From positions 190,392 through 254,391 of the forward strand of contig CAQDYY010000002.1 of the NCBI GenBank assembly GCA_948777935.1: a DNA stretch of 64,000 nucleotides, read 5' to 3'. The DNA is from an uncultured Clostridia bacterium. GTDB lineage: Bacteria > Bacillota > Clostridia > TANB77 > CAG-508. Of the stretch, positions 37,675-46,100 are shown one piece after another. Numbering within the stretch: position 1 is the first letter of the stretch; each line of letters begins with the position of its first letter. Under the pieces are notes generated by a model that saw only the letters and a program-made list of their open reading frames with translations, was not told the origin of the DNA and ran no database searches. The position numbers were made by a program, and so were the translations under genes.

Positions 37675-39547
37675 ATGAAAATTCAAAATTTAAAAATTAA
37701 TCAATTTGGAAAATTGAAAAATAAAGAAATTGAATTAAAAGAACATATAAACATAATATATGGAAAAAACGAAAGTGGCAAATCTACTTTATTAAAATTC
37801 ATATTAGGCATGTTTTATGGTTTATCAAAAAACAAAAATGGAAAAAACTATACAGACTTTCAAAAATACACTCCATGGAATGAAGAAGACTTCTCAGGAA
37901 AAATGAAATATACATTAGATGACAGTGCAAGCTATGAAGTATTTCGTGAATTTAAAAAGAAATCTCCTAAAATATATAATGAAAATGCAGAAGAAATATC
38001 TAAAAACTTTACAATAGACAAAACAAATGGAAATAGATTTTTTGTAGAACAAACAGGAGTAGAAGAAGAATTATTTACATCAACGATTTGTTCTTTACAA
38101 CAAGAAGTAAAACTAGAAGAAAAAGAACAAAATACTCTAGTACAAAAATTATCAAACATAGTAACTACAGGAGAAGATAACATATCATATACAAAAATTA
38201 TAAACAAACTAAATAAAAGACAATTAGAGGAAATAGGAACACGGAAGAAGCCAAGATAGACCAATTAATATAATTAGTAAAAGACTATCTGAAATTACTG
38301 AAGAAAAAGAAAATTTAAGTAAATTTGTAGATAAAAAATACGAAATAGAAGAAAATAAAAAAGACCTAGAAGAAGAAATAAGACAACAAGAATTAAATAT
38401 AAAAGTACTAGAAGAATTAAGGAGAGTAGAAGAGAAAGATGCATTACAACAAGAAAAAATAAAAATAAGTCAAAATACAATAAAAGACTATGAGAGAAAA
38501 ATAGACCAAATATGCTATAACAAGAAAGAAGAACCAAAAGAAGAAAGCAAAAGTAATATAATAAATATACTAATATCATCTATATTAGTAATATTAAGTA
38601 TAATATCTATAGTTATTATAAAAAACGATATTATTAGTGCAACAGCTATTGTTCTTACTATTATTAGTGTAATATATACGAGTTATACACAATACAAGAA
38701 AAAACTTGCAGTTAATAGCACCAAAGAAGCAGAAAATGTGGATAACGAAAAAATAAAAACAAAAATAGAAGTAATGCAAACTACAATAAAAGACTTACAA
38801 AAAGAGCAACAAGAATTAGAAAAAAGGGCACAAACAGAATATAAAAGAGAACTTGAAAAGATTAGAAATACATATATGGGAATAGTACCTATTAAAATAA
38901 TAGATGAATTATTATCAAAAAAACAAGCAAATATAGAAATAGAAGTAGCAAAAAATAAAATAGCAGAAAATAAGCTAAAAATACAAAGTATAGGGTTAGA
39001 TAGAGGAAGCATAATGCCTAAATTAGAGAATTTGGCTAATTTAGAAGAAGAATATACAAAACTAGAAGAGGAATATAGGGAACTAAACTTTCAAAACGAA
39101 GCAATAGAGCTAGCAAAACAAGAACTAGAAAATGCATACAATCAAATGAAGAAAAAAGTAACACCACATTTTACAAACAATCTATCTGAAATAATGAAAA
39201 AAATATCAAATGGAAAATACACAAACATAAAGCTAGATGAAAAAGATGGATTAATTGTTGAAGTTCAAAATGGAGATTATATACCAGTAGAATATTTAAG
39301 TATTGGAACAATAGACCAATTATACTTATCCCTAAGGTTAGGAGCAGCTTCTAGTATATCAAATGAAAACTTGCCAATTATATTAGATGAAACATTTGCA
39401 TATTATGATGAAGAAAGGCTAAAAAACATATTAGAGTTCTTACATACAGAATATGAAAATAGGCAAATTATTATACTAACATGTACAAAAAGAGAAAAAG
39501 ATATTTTACAAAATGAAGCAATAGAATATAATTATATAGAAATTTAA
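37675..39547 (+). CDS. YhaN/SbcC-like AAA ATPase, read through one CGG +1 site
   Basis: About 623 residues. N-terminal Walker A INIIYGKNESGKSTLLKFI and FYGLSKNKNGK. Frame 0 ends after CGG at 38242-38244; skipping the C gives EEIGTGRSQDRPINIISKRL and opens into long coiled coils, two adjacent transmembrane-like helices (INILISSILVILSIISIVII and ISATAIVLTIISVIYTS), more coiled coil, then VEYLSIGTIDQLYLSLRLG and LPIILDETFAYYD (signature and Walker B). The membrane segments inside the coiled coil are a YhaN trait. Partner of the nuclease upstream. Confidence 0.9.
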
Positions 39548-39560
39548 CAAAAAACAATAG

Positions 39561-39589
39561 TTGATAAATCTGGAAAAATCGTATATAAT
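39561..39589 (+). promoter_or_regulatory. Promoter of prfA
   Basis: TTGATA (39561-39566), 17 bp, TATAAT (39584-39589). Confidence 0.75.
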
Positions 39590-39623
39590 AAATAAGTATT
39601 TATATAAAAGAGGAGAGAACAAT

Positions 39624-40691
39624 ATGTTTCAAAAATTAGATGATGTAGAAAAGCGTTATGAAGAATTAACCACTCAAATTAGTGATCCAGAAGTAATTGC
39701 AAGAACAAGCGAATGGCAAAAACTAATGAAAGAACATTCAGATATGACACCAATAGTAGAAAAATATAGAGAATATAAAAAAGTAGAAGCAAACTATAAA
39801 GAAGCAATGGAAATGATGCAAGTAGAAAAAGACAAAGAAATGAAAGACTTAGCAGAAATGGAAATGTTAGAGGCAAAAGAAAAGTTGCCAAAATTAGAAG
39901 AAGAGCTAAAAATTCTTTTAATACCAAAAGATCCAGACGATGACAAAAACGTAATATGTGAAATTCGTGGAGGAGCAGGAGGAGAAGAAGCAGCTTTATT
40001 TGCAGGAACACTATTTAGAATGTATAGCATGTATGCAGAAAGAAAACATTGGAAACTAGAAATATTAAACGAAAATGAAACAGGATTAGGTGGATACAAA
40101 GAAGTATCATTCATGGTAACAGGAAAAGGAGTATATAGTAGGCTAAAATTTGAAAGCGGAGTACACCGTGTACAAAGAGTACCAGATACAGAATCTAGTG
40201 GAAGAATCCACACATCAACATCAACAGTAGCAGTTCTTCCAGTAGTAGAAGATGTAGAAATAGACATTAACCCAGCAGATATAAAAATGGACGTATACCG
40301 TGCATCAGGAGCAGGAGGACAGCACGTAAATAAAACCTCATCAGCAGTACGTTTAACACACATTCCAACAGGAATAGTTGCAGAATGCCAAACAGAACGT
40401 TCACAATTACAAAACCGTGAATATGCTATGAGGCTGTTACGTTCAAGGCTATATGAAATAGAAAAACAAAAAAGAGATTCTGAACTTGCAAATGAAAGAA
40501 AGAGCCAAGTAGGAAGTGGAGACCGTTCAGAAAAAATTAGAACATATAACTACCCACAAGGACGTATAACAGACCATAGAATAGGACTTAGCATATATCA
40601 AATGGAAGACTTCTTAAACGGAAACTTAGATGAAATGATAGATTCATTAATAGCAGCAGACCATGCAGAACGTCTAAAAGGAGAAGAATAA
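39624..40691 (+). CDS. prfA: Peptide chain release factor 1
   Basis: ATG 39624 after GAGGAG. 355 residues. Stop-codon recognition region (PDTESSGRIHTSTSTVAVLP; the PxT-type tripeptide is in the usual place), peptidyl hydrolysis motif ASGAGGQHVNKTSSAVRLTH with GGQ, and ECQTERSQLQNREYAM. Reads UAA/UAG. Interesting in a genome that seems to recode CGG, but this gene itself has no in-frame CGG and no abnormal motif. Confidence 0.97.
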   Translation: MFQKLDDVEKRYEELTTQISDPEVIARTSEWQKLMKEHSDMTPIVEKYREYKKVEANYKEAMEMMQVEKDKEMKDLAEMEMLEAKEKLPKLEEELKILLIPKDPDDDKNVICEIRGGAGGEEAALFAGTLFRMYSMYAERKHWKLEILNENETGLGGYKEVSFMVTGKGVYSRLKFESGVHRVQRVPDTESSGRIHTSTSTVAVLPVVEDVEIDINPADIKMDVYRASGAGGQHVNKTSSAVRLTHIPTGIVAECQTERSQLQNREYAMRLLRSRLYEIEKQKRDSELANERKSQVGSGDRSEKIRTYNYPQGRITDHRIGLSIYQMEDFLNGNLDEMIDSLIAADHAERLKGEE

Positions 40692-40701
40692 GATGAATAA
40701 A

Positions 40702-40750
40702 TAAAACTCTTTTGTCATAAGCTATTATTAGCTTATACAAAGGAGTTTTA
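40702..40750 (+). promoter_or_regulatory. Long hairpin: prfA terminator overlapping the ZIP ribosome site
   Basis: AAAACTCTTTTGTCATAAGCT pairs almost perfectly with AGCTTATACAAAGGAGTTTT around ATTATT. The 3' arm contains the AAGGAG ribosome site (40739-40744) of the ZIP gene at 40755. It may end prfA transcription and also hide the ZIP ribosome site, perhaps in response to metal or another signal. Confidence 0.6.
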
Positions 40751-40754
40751 TTGT

Positions 40755-41500
40755 ATGGAATACTTAATTAAAACAACATTAATAGGGTTATTTTTTGGAA
40801 CATTTGGAACTACAATTGGAGGGCTAATTGGAATCATTTTTAAAAACACATCAAACAAATTCTTAGGCTTCATACTATCACTTGCATCAGGTCTTATGAT
40901 ATCTATAGTATGTTTCGATTTAATACCAGAAGCATTAGAAATATCTAGTATAGCACTTGTTATTTTAGGACTTTTATTAGGTGTAATAAGTATGATTATA
41001 TGTGATATTGCAGTACAAAAGAAGTTTCAAACAAGTGTGCATTATTCTAAAAATACAAATAGCCTATTAAAAACAGGAATAATAGTGAGTATTGGGCTAG
41101 CTCTTCACAACTTTCCAGAAGGATTAGCAATAGGGTCAGGTTTTGGAGCATCCATAAAACTAGGGTATTCATTAGCAATTGCAATTTTATTACATGATAT
41201 ACCAGAGCGGAGTATCTATGGCAGTTCCAATGAAAAATGGAGGAATGAAAAAATCAAAAGTTATATTTTATGTTGTATTATCAGGAATTACAACAGGAAT
41301 AGGAGCATTATTTGGAGCATTAATACGGAACTATTTCACAAGAAGTAATATCAATATGCTTATCATTTGCAGCAGGAGCAATGCTATATATTGTATCTGG
41401 TGAATTAATACCAGAATCAAACAAATTATATAAAGGAAGAATGAACAGTATAGGAAATATTGCAGGTTTTATATTAGGAATATTAGCTACAATAGTATAA
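40755..41500 (+). CDS. ZIP-family metal transporter, read through two CGG +1 sites
   Basis: About 247 residues, eight hydrophobic helices. Helix 4 has LHNFPEGLAIGSGF. In helix 5 the paired motif HDIPE-G-VSMAVPM needs the C of CGG 41208-41210 skipped; a second CGG at 41326-41328 gives FGALI-G-TISQEVISICLSFAAGAM. The end ELIPESN...GFILGILATIV is typical. Both glycines are conserved in ZIP. Transports Zn2+ or related divalent cations into the cytoplasm. Confidence 0.93.
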
Positions 41501-41527
41501 GTTAGTGTAAAATTGTTCAGGTTGTGT

Positions 41528-41556
41528 TTGACAAACAAAAAATAATATGCTATTAT
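41528..41556 (+). promoter_or_regulatory. Promoter of antisense RNA 1
   Basis: TTGACA (41528-41533), 17 bp, TATTAT (41551-41556). The same AATAATRTGCTATTATA block is used by the antisense RNA promoter at 42759-42787 on the other strand. Confidence 0.75.
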
Positions 41557-41562
41557 ATAGTT

Positions 41563-41638
41563 ATAATAAATAAACTTTGAATGTCGCTAGTATTCAAGTC
41601 ATAACAGTGTGTGTACCACGAATACACATGCTTTTTTA
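41563..41638 (+). ncRNA. Antisense-type small RNA 1 (type I antitoxin candidate)
   Basis: About 75 nt from the promoter at 41528 to the hairpin AGTGTGTGT-(ACCACGAAT)-ACACATGCT plus T6. Its 5' part TCGCTAGTATTCAA...CATAAC is complementary to the start region of the opposite-strand mRNA of 41764-41904, and its terminator loop CCACGAA is complementary to loop TTCGTGG of that mRNA terminator. This matches the two-contact logic of Fst/par-type antisense RNAs. Confidence 0.6.
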
Positions 41639-41673
41639 TATTATAGGAAATTATTCTATTTTAAGTTAAAAAC

Positions 41674-41717
41674 AAGGGGCGAGCATTGCTCGTCCGAGTG
41701 GCGAAGCCACTTTGTTA
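41674..41717. repeat. GC-rich double hairpin
   Basis: GGGGCGAGCATTGCTCGTCC and GTGGCGAAGCCAC hairpins between the two RNA terminators. Looks like a small inserted palindromic element. No coding capacity. Confidence 0.5.
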
Positions 41718-41752
41718 CGAAAAAATAGAGCAGACCACGAATCTGCTCTACG
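41718..41752 (-). terminator. Terminator of the 46-codon mRNA
   Basis: On the minus strand TAGAGCAGA-(TTCGTGG)-TCTGCTCTA followed by T6; a perfect 9-bp stem. The loop is complementary to the loop of small RNA 1. Confidence 0.8.
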
Positions 41753-41763
41753 ACTAAATACTG

Positions 41764-41904
41764 CTAATCAGTCTTAACTTTGTTGTTATCTTGCATATGC
41801 TCAGTTTGTTGTTCTAATTGTTGCTGTAATATAATGTTTTTTTCTTTTTCAGCTATGTATATATCAGCAAAATGCAAAATTAAATCGCTAGTATTCAAAA
41901 TCAT
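41764..41904 (-). CDS. 46-residue protein, mRNA targeted by antisense RNA 1
   Basis: ATG 41904 behind GGAAAGGGGG. MILNTSDLILHFADIYIAEK, then a glutamine-rich coiled coil (IILQQQLEQQTEHM). It is not strongly hydrophobic, unlike known Fst or TxpA toxins. The leader contains the perfect hairpin GCCTTTT-CT-AAAAGGC just before the ribosome site. Promoter TTGATT / 17 / TAATAT at 41990-41962. Convergent with small RNA 1. Toxin role is inference. Confidence 0.55.
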   Translation of the reverse strand: MILNTSDLILHFADIYIAEKEKNIILQQQLEQQTEHMQDNNKVKTD

Positions 41905-41961
41905 AACCCCCTTTCCGCCTTTTAGAAAAGGCTAACCTTTTCTTTACGTAAGGTTGGTAAT

Positions 41962-41990
41962 ATATTACAATAAATTCACAGCAAAATCAA
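41962..41990 (-). promoter_or_regulatory. Promoter of the 46-codon mRNA
   Basis: Minus strand TTGATT (41990-41985) and TAATAT (41967-41962) with 17 bp between. Confidence 0.6.
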
Positions 41991-42087
41991 GCGAACATTT
42001 ATAATTTGTGCAAAAATATGTTCTAGAAATCGAATATATATTTTTAAGTAAAATTATGGTATAATAACTTCTATGGAAGTGATAATA

Positions 42088-42556
42088 TTGAAAATTATGT
42101 TTATATGTACTGGAAATATATGTAGAAGTGCAATGGCACACTGGTTATTAAAAAAGAAATTAGAAGAAAAAAATGTAAAAAATGTAGAAGTATATTCTTC
42201 AGGAATTTATGCCGTACAAGGAGATACATCAACATATGAAGCAATAGAAGTAATGGAAGAATATGGAGTAGACTTAAAAAAGCATAGGGCAACAAATATA
42301 CGGTAGTTCAAATATAAAAGATATGGATATAATATTATGTATGACATTATCACATAAAAGAGATTTAATATATATGTATCCAGAACTAAAAGAAAAAATA
42401 TATACATTAAAAGAATATGTTAAAGATGACAAAAAAGGTGTAGAAATAAAAGACCCATGGGGATATGATATAGCAACATATAGGTTTTGTGCAGCAGAAA
42501 TTGATGCATGCTTAGATAAATTAATAGAAATCATATTGACAAAAATAGACGAATAA
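42088..42556 (+). CDS. Low-molecular-weight protein tyrosine phosphatase, read through one CGG +1 site
   Basis: TTG start at 42088 with GGAAGTG ahead of it; an ATG at 42073 lies almost at the transcription start (TATAAT 42060-42065). IMFICTGNICRSAMAHWLL is the P-loop C(X)5R at residues about 6-13. Frame 0 stops at TAG right after CGG 42301-42303; skipping the C gives RATNI-G-SSNIKDMDIILCMT. The general acid is in KGVEIKDPWGYD (DPxG). About 155 residues, the normal length. Confidence 0.92.
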
Positions 42557-42564
42557 TATATATT
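42536..42564 (+). promoter_or_regulatory. Promoter of the second small-ORF mRNA
   Basis: TTGACA (42536-42541), 17 bp, TATATT (42559-42564), overlapping the end of the phosphatase gene. Confidence 0.65.
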
Positions 42565-42603
42565 AAAAGAGCCTTTCGCCTAAAGGTAGAAAGGAGGTTA
42601 AAA

Positions 42604-42756
42604 AGTGAAAGACTTGTTGAAGTTGCTAAAACTCTACATAATTTACTTAATTATAAAGCATTTAGGGGATTAGCAAAAATAAAGAGTAGGAAATTAGTGG
42701 TTTCCTACTCTTTTTTTGGTTCAAAAGTTACTCGACTTGTTTTGCAATTGCTATAA
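42604..42756 (+). CDS. Hydrophobic small ORF, type I toxin candidate
   Basis: GTG 42604 behind AAAGGAGG, with a leader hairpin CCTTTCGCCTAAAGG like that of the 46-codon gene. Reads MKDLLKLLKLYIIYLIIK, a membrane-type helix, then a basic part. The frame stays open through the terminator hairpin at 42684-42720 and stops only at 42754-42756, so a transcript ending at the terminator would have no stop codon. An opposite-strand RNA starts near 42752. Toxin role is inference from architecture. Confidence 0.45.
   Translation, partial: SERLVEVAKTLHNLLNYKAFRGLAKIKSRKLVVSYSFFGSKVTRLVLQLL
42684..42720. terminator. Bidirectional terminator shared by small ORF mRNA and small RNA 2
   Basis: AAAGAGTAGGAAA / TTTCCTACTCTTT with T run on the + strand and an A-rich 5' flank giving T's on the - strand. 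Confidence 0.75.
42684..42752 (-). ncRNA. Antisense-type small RNA 2
   Basis: Minus-strand promoter TTGACA (42787-42782), 17 bp, TATTAT (42764-42759); predicted RNA about 42752 to 42684. It carries AACAAGTC, complementary to GACTTGTT just inside the 42604 ORF, and shares the terminator hairpin (AGAGTAGGAAA / TTTCCTACTCT) with the mRNA. Convergent transcription into one bidirectional terminator plus direct repeats is the par/Fst layout. Confidence 0.55.
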
Positions 42757-42798
42757 TTATAATAGCACATTATTATTTATATGTCAAATTATTTATAT

Positions 42799-42905
42799 AG
42801 TAGGAAAGTCATGCCAGTGGCATGGGTTTCCGTACTAGATAATTATGGCGGAAGTTAGATTTTGTAAGCAGTTTCCACTGCGTACAAAATCTTAGTTTCG
42901 GTTTT
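42799..42905. other. Two strong hairpins in the intergenic region
   Basis: AGTAGGAAAGTCATGCC pairs with GGCATGGGTTTCCGTACT, and AGATTTTGTAAGCAG pairs with CTGCGTACAAAATCT. Together with the 31-bp inverted repeat that follows they form an unusually structured 280-bp gene-free block. Confidence 0.55.
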
Positions 42906-42929
42906 TTATTTTATGACAAAAACGTATCA

Positions 42930-43076
42930 TTAAAGAAAATATAATATAAATATCAACAAACCGTCGCCATTCCCCAATGAAACTGTACAAAATGCTTACG
43001 CATTTTGACGGTTTCTATTGGTCCCCACTTATGGCTCCGAGATTCTTTGTTGATATTTATATTATATTTTCTTTAA
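42930..43076. repeat. 147-bp element with perfect 31-bp inverted terminal repeats
   Basis: 42930-42960 is the exact reverse complement of 43046-43076 (starts TTAAAGAAAATATAATATAA). The 85-bp interior is GC-richer and holds CAAAATGCTTACGCATTTTG, a further hairpin. No ORF. A MITE or a long-stem RNA leader of the glucan synthase gene. Confidence 0.85.
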
Positions 43077-43162
43077 TTTTGCTACAATTAATAAATTTTG
43101 CATAAATTTAGAAAAAAAGGAGAAACTAATTTCAAAAAATACATACCAAGGAGTGGAGTTTT

Positions 43163-46100
43163 TTGAAATTAGTTAAAATATTAAATATAAAAGGAGCTGT
43201 TTTAGACGAATATCAATTAGAAAATTATCTTGAAAAAATAGCATCAGACCATATATTACAAAATAAATCAGATGAGTCTACTTATCCTATACCACGTTTA
43301 CTAGACAATTTAGAATTCATAAATAACACATATGAACTATTAAATTCACACTTAAAAATGGGCATAAACATCCATCCTGCTGGAGAATGGTTATTAGATA
43401 ACTACTATATAATAGAAGAAACCGTAAAAACCATACAAAAAGACTTATCTTTAAAAAAATACAAAAACTTTGTATCATTAGCATCTGGACCATACAAAGG
43501 ATTTGCAAGAATATATGTGGTAGCAAACGAAATAGTTGCATATACAGAAGGAAGAGTAGATAGCCATAATCTAAAAAACTTACTAGCAGCATACCAAAGG
43601 AAAAAAACATTAAATATGGAAGAAATATGGAACATTGCAACATTCATTCAAATCTCAATTATCGAAACAATTAGAAATGTATGTGAAAAAATCTATTCTG
43701 CTCAAATGCAAAAATACAAAGTGGAAAATATAATAGAAAGATTAGTAGACTTCAAAACAAAAGAAGAAATTAAATTTAACTTAAAAAACAACTATAAAAT
43801 AATAGAAAAATCATATGAAATGAAATATCCATTTATAGAATACATGTCATATCGCTTAAAAAGATATGGAAAAAAGACATATCCATATTTAGAAACACTA
43901 GAAACAGAAGTTATGAAAATGGGAACCACTGTATCAGAAGTTATAAAAAAAGAACACTTTGATATAGCAGTGCGAAAAGTAATAATAGGAAACTGTATAA
44001 AAAGCATAAAAGAAATAGGAAGAATTAACTTTTTAGAAATATTTGAAACAATTAATGGAGTAGAAGAAGTATTAAGACAGGACCCTTTAGATGTGTATGC
44101 AAAAATGGACTACAAAACAAAAGCACATTATAGAAACAAAATAAAAGAAATATCAAAAAGAACTAAAATATCAGAAATATATATAACAAAAAAAGCATTA
44201 GAATTAGCTAAAAAAGAAAAAGACCAAAACTCTAAAAAGGCACATATAGGTTATTACTTAATAGACAAAGGAGAAGAAAACCTATATAAAGAATTACAAA
44301 CAAACAAAAAACCACACTTACCAAAACAAAATGAAAAAAAATATATATTAGGAATAATATTATTATCTATTGCAATATCAGCATTAGTAGCAATGTGCAT
44401 ACGAAACGTAGGACTATCTATTTTAATAGGAATAATAGTATTTATCCCTATAACTGAGCTAGTAACAGGACTTACCCAATTTATATTAAGTAAATTTGTA
44501 AAACCTTCATTAATTCCAAAAATGGATTATGCATATGGAGTGCCAGAAGACAAAGCCACAATGGTAATAATACCAACAATTATACAAAGTAAAGAAAAAG
44601 TAAAAGACTTACTAAAAAAACTAGAAGTATTTTATCTTGCAAATAAATCAGACAACATATATTTTACATTATTAGGAGATGCAAAACCATCAAATAAACA
44701 AGAAGAACCATATGATAACGAAATAGTACAACAAGGAAAAATAGAAATAGAGCGCCTAAACAAAAAATATCCAAATGAAACTATGGGAAGATTCCAATTT
44801 ATATATAGAAACAGAACATGGAACCCTAAAGAAAAAAGCTATTTAGGGTGGGAACGAAAAAGAGGAATGATATGCCTATTAAATAAATTCTTGTGTGAAA
44901 AAACAACAGGACTTTTTAGAATAAATACAATGGAAGAAGAACAAAACATACCAAAAATAAAATATATTATAACATTAGATGCAGACACAAATCTAGTACT
45001 AAACTCGGGGTTAGAATTAATAGGAGCAGCAGCCCATATACTAAATAAGCCAGAGTTAAATAAGGAAAATAATGCAGTAACACTAGGACATGCATTAATA
45101 CAACCACGAATTGGAATAGATTTAGTATCAGCAAGAAAAAGCTTATTTACTAAAATTTATGCAGGAGCAGGAGGAGTAGATTCCTACACAAATGCAATAT
45201 CAGACACATATCAAGACAACTTTAATGAAGGAATCTTTACAGGAAAAGGAATATATGACTTACAAGTATTTCACACTATTTTCAAAAACCAAATACCAGA
45301 TAACACAGTATTAAGCCACGATTTATTAGAAGGATGCTACCTAAGATGTGGTCTATCTTCAGATATACTACTATTAGACGGATATCCATATAAATACAAT
45401 GCATATATTTTGAGGCTTCATAGATGGATACGTGGAGATTGGCAAATAATTAGGTGGCTTAAGAAAAAAATAGTAACAAAAGATGAAACAAAAATAGAAA
45501 ATCCATTAGGAGTACTCTCAAAATTTAAAATTTTAGATAACTTAAGAAGAAGCCTTGTAGAAATAATGGTAACTTTAAGTTTAGCAATTTTATTAATATT
45601 AAAACTAACACTAAATATAAAAGTATGGCCAATAGTAACACTTTTATTTGTGATAGTAACACTACCAACCATATTAGAACTATTATGTTATATATTTAAT
45701 AAAGAAGCTTCAAACGCAAAGCATAAATATTTTGTAAAAACAATATCAAGTATAAAAGCAAGTATATTACGTGGAATATTAGACATAGGATTTTTACCAC
45801 ATAAAGCATATATTTCGCTAAACGCAATTATAAAAACAATATATAGAATGAAAATATCACATGAAAATCTATTAGAATGGACAACATCTGAAGAAGCAGA
45901 AAAAAGCGGAAAAACAGATATATTTTCATATTACAAACTAATGCTAATAAATGTGATAGTAGGTGTAACTGTAGGTATATTAATGCCATATATTGAATTA
46001 GGATTTGGAACAATATTAGTTTATATGCTATGTGCATGGTGGATATTAACACCACTTATTACATGGTATATTAGTAAGGAAAAAATACCAGTAGCAAAAG

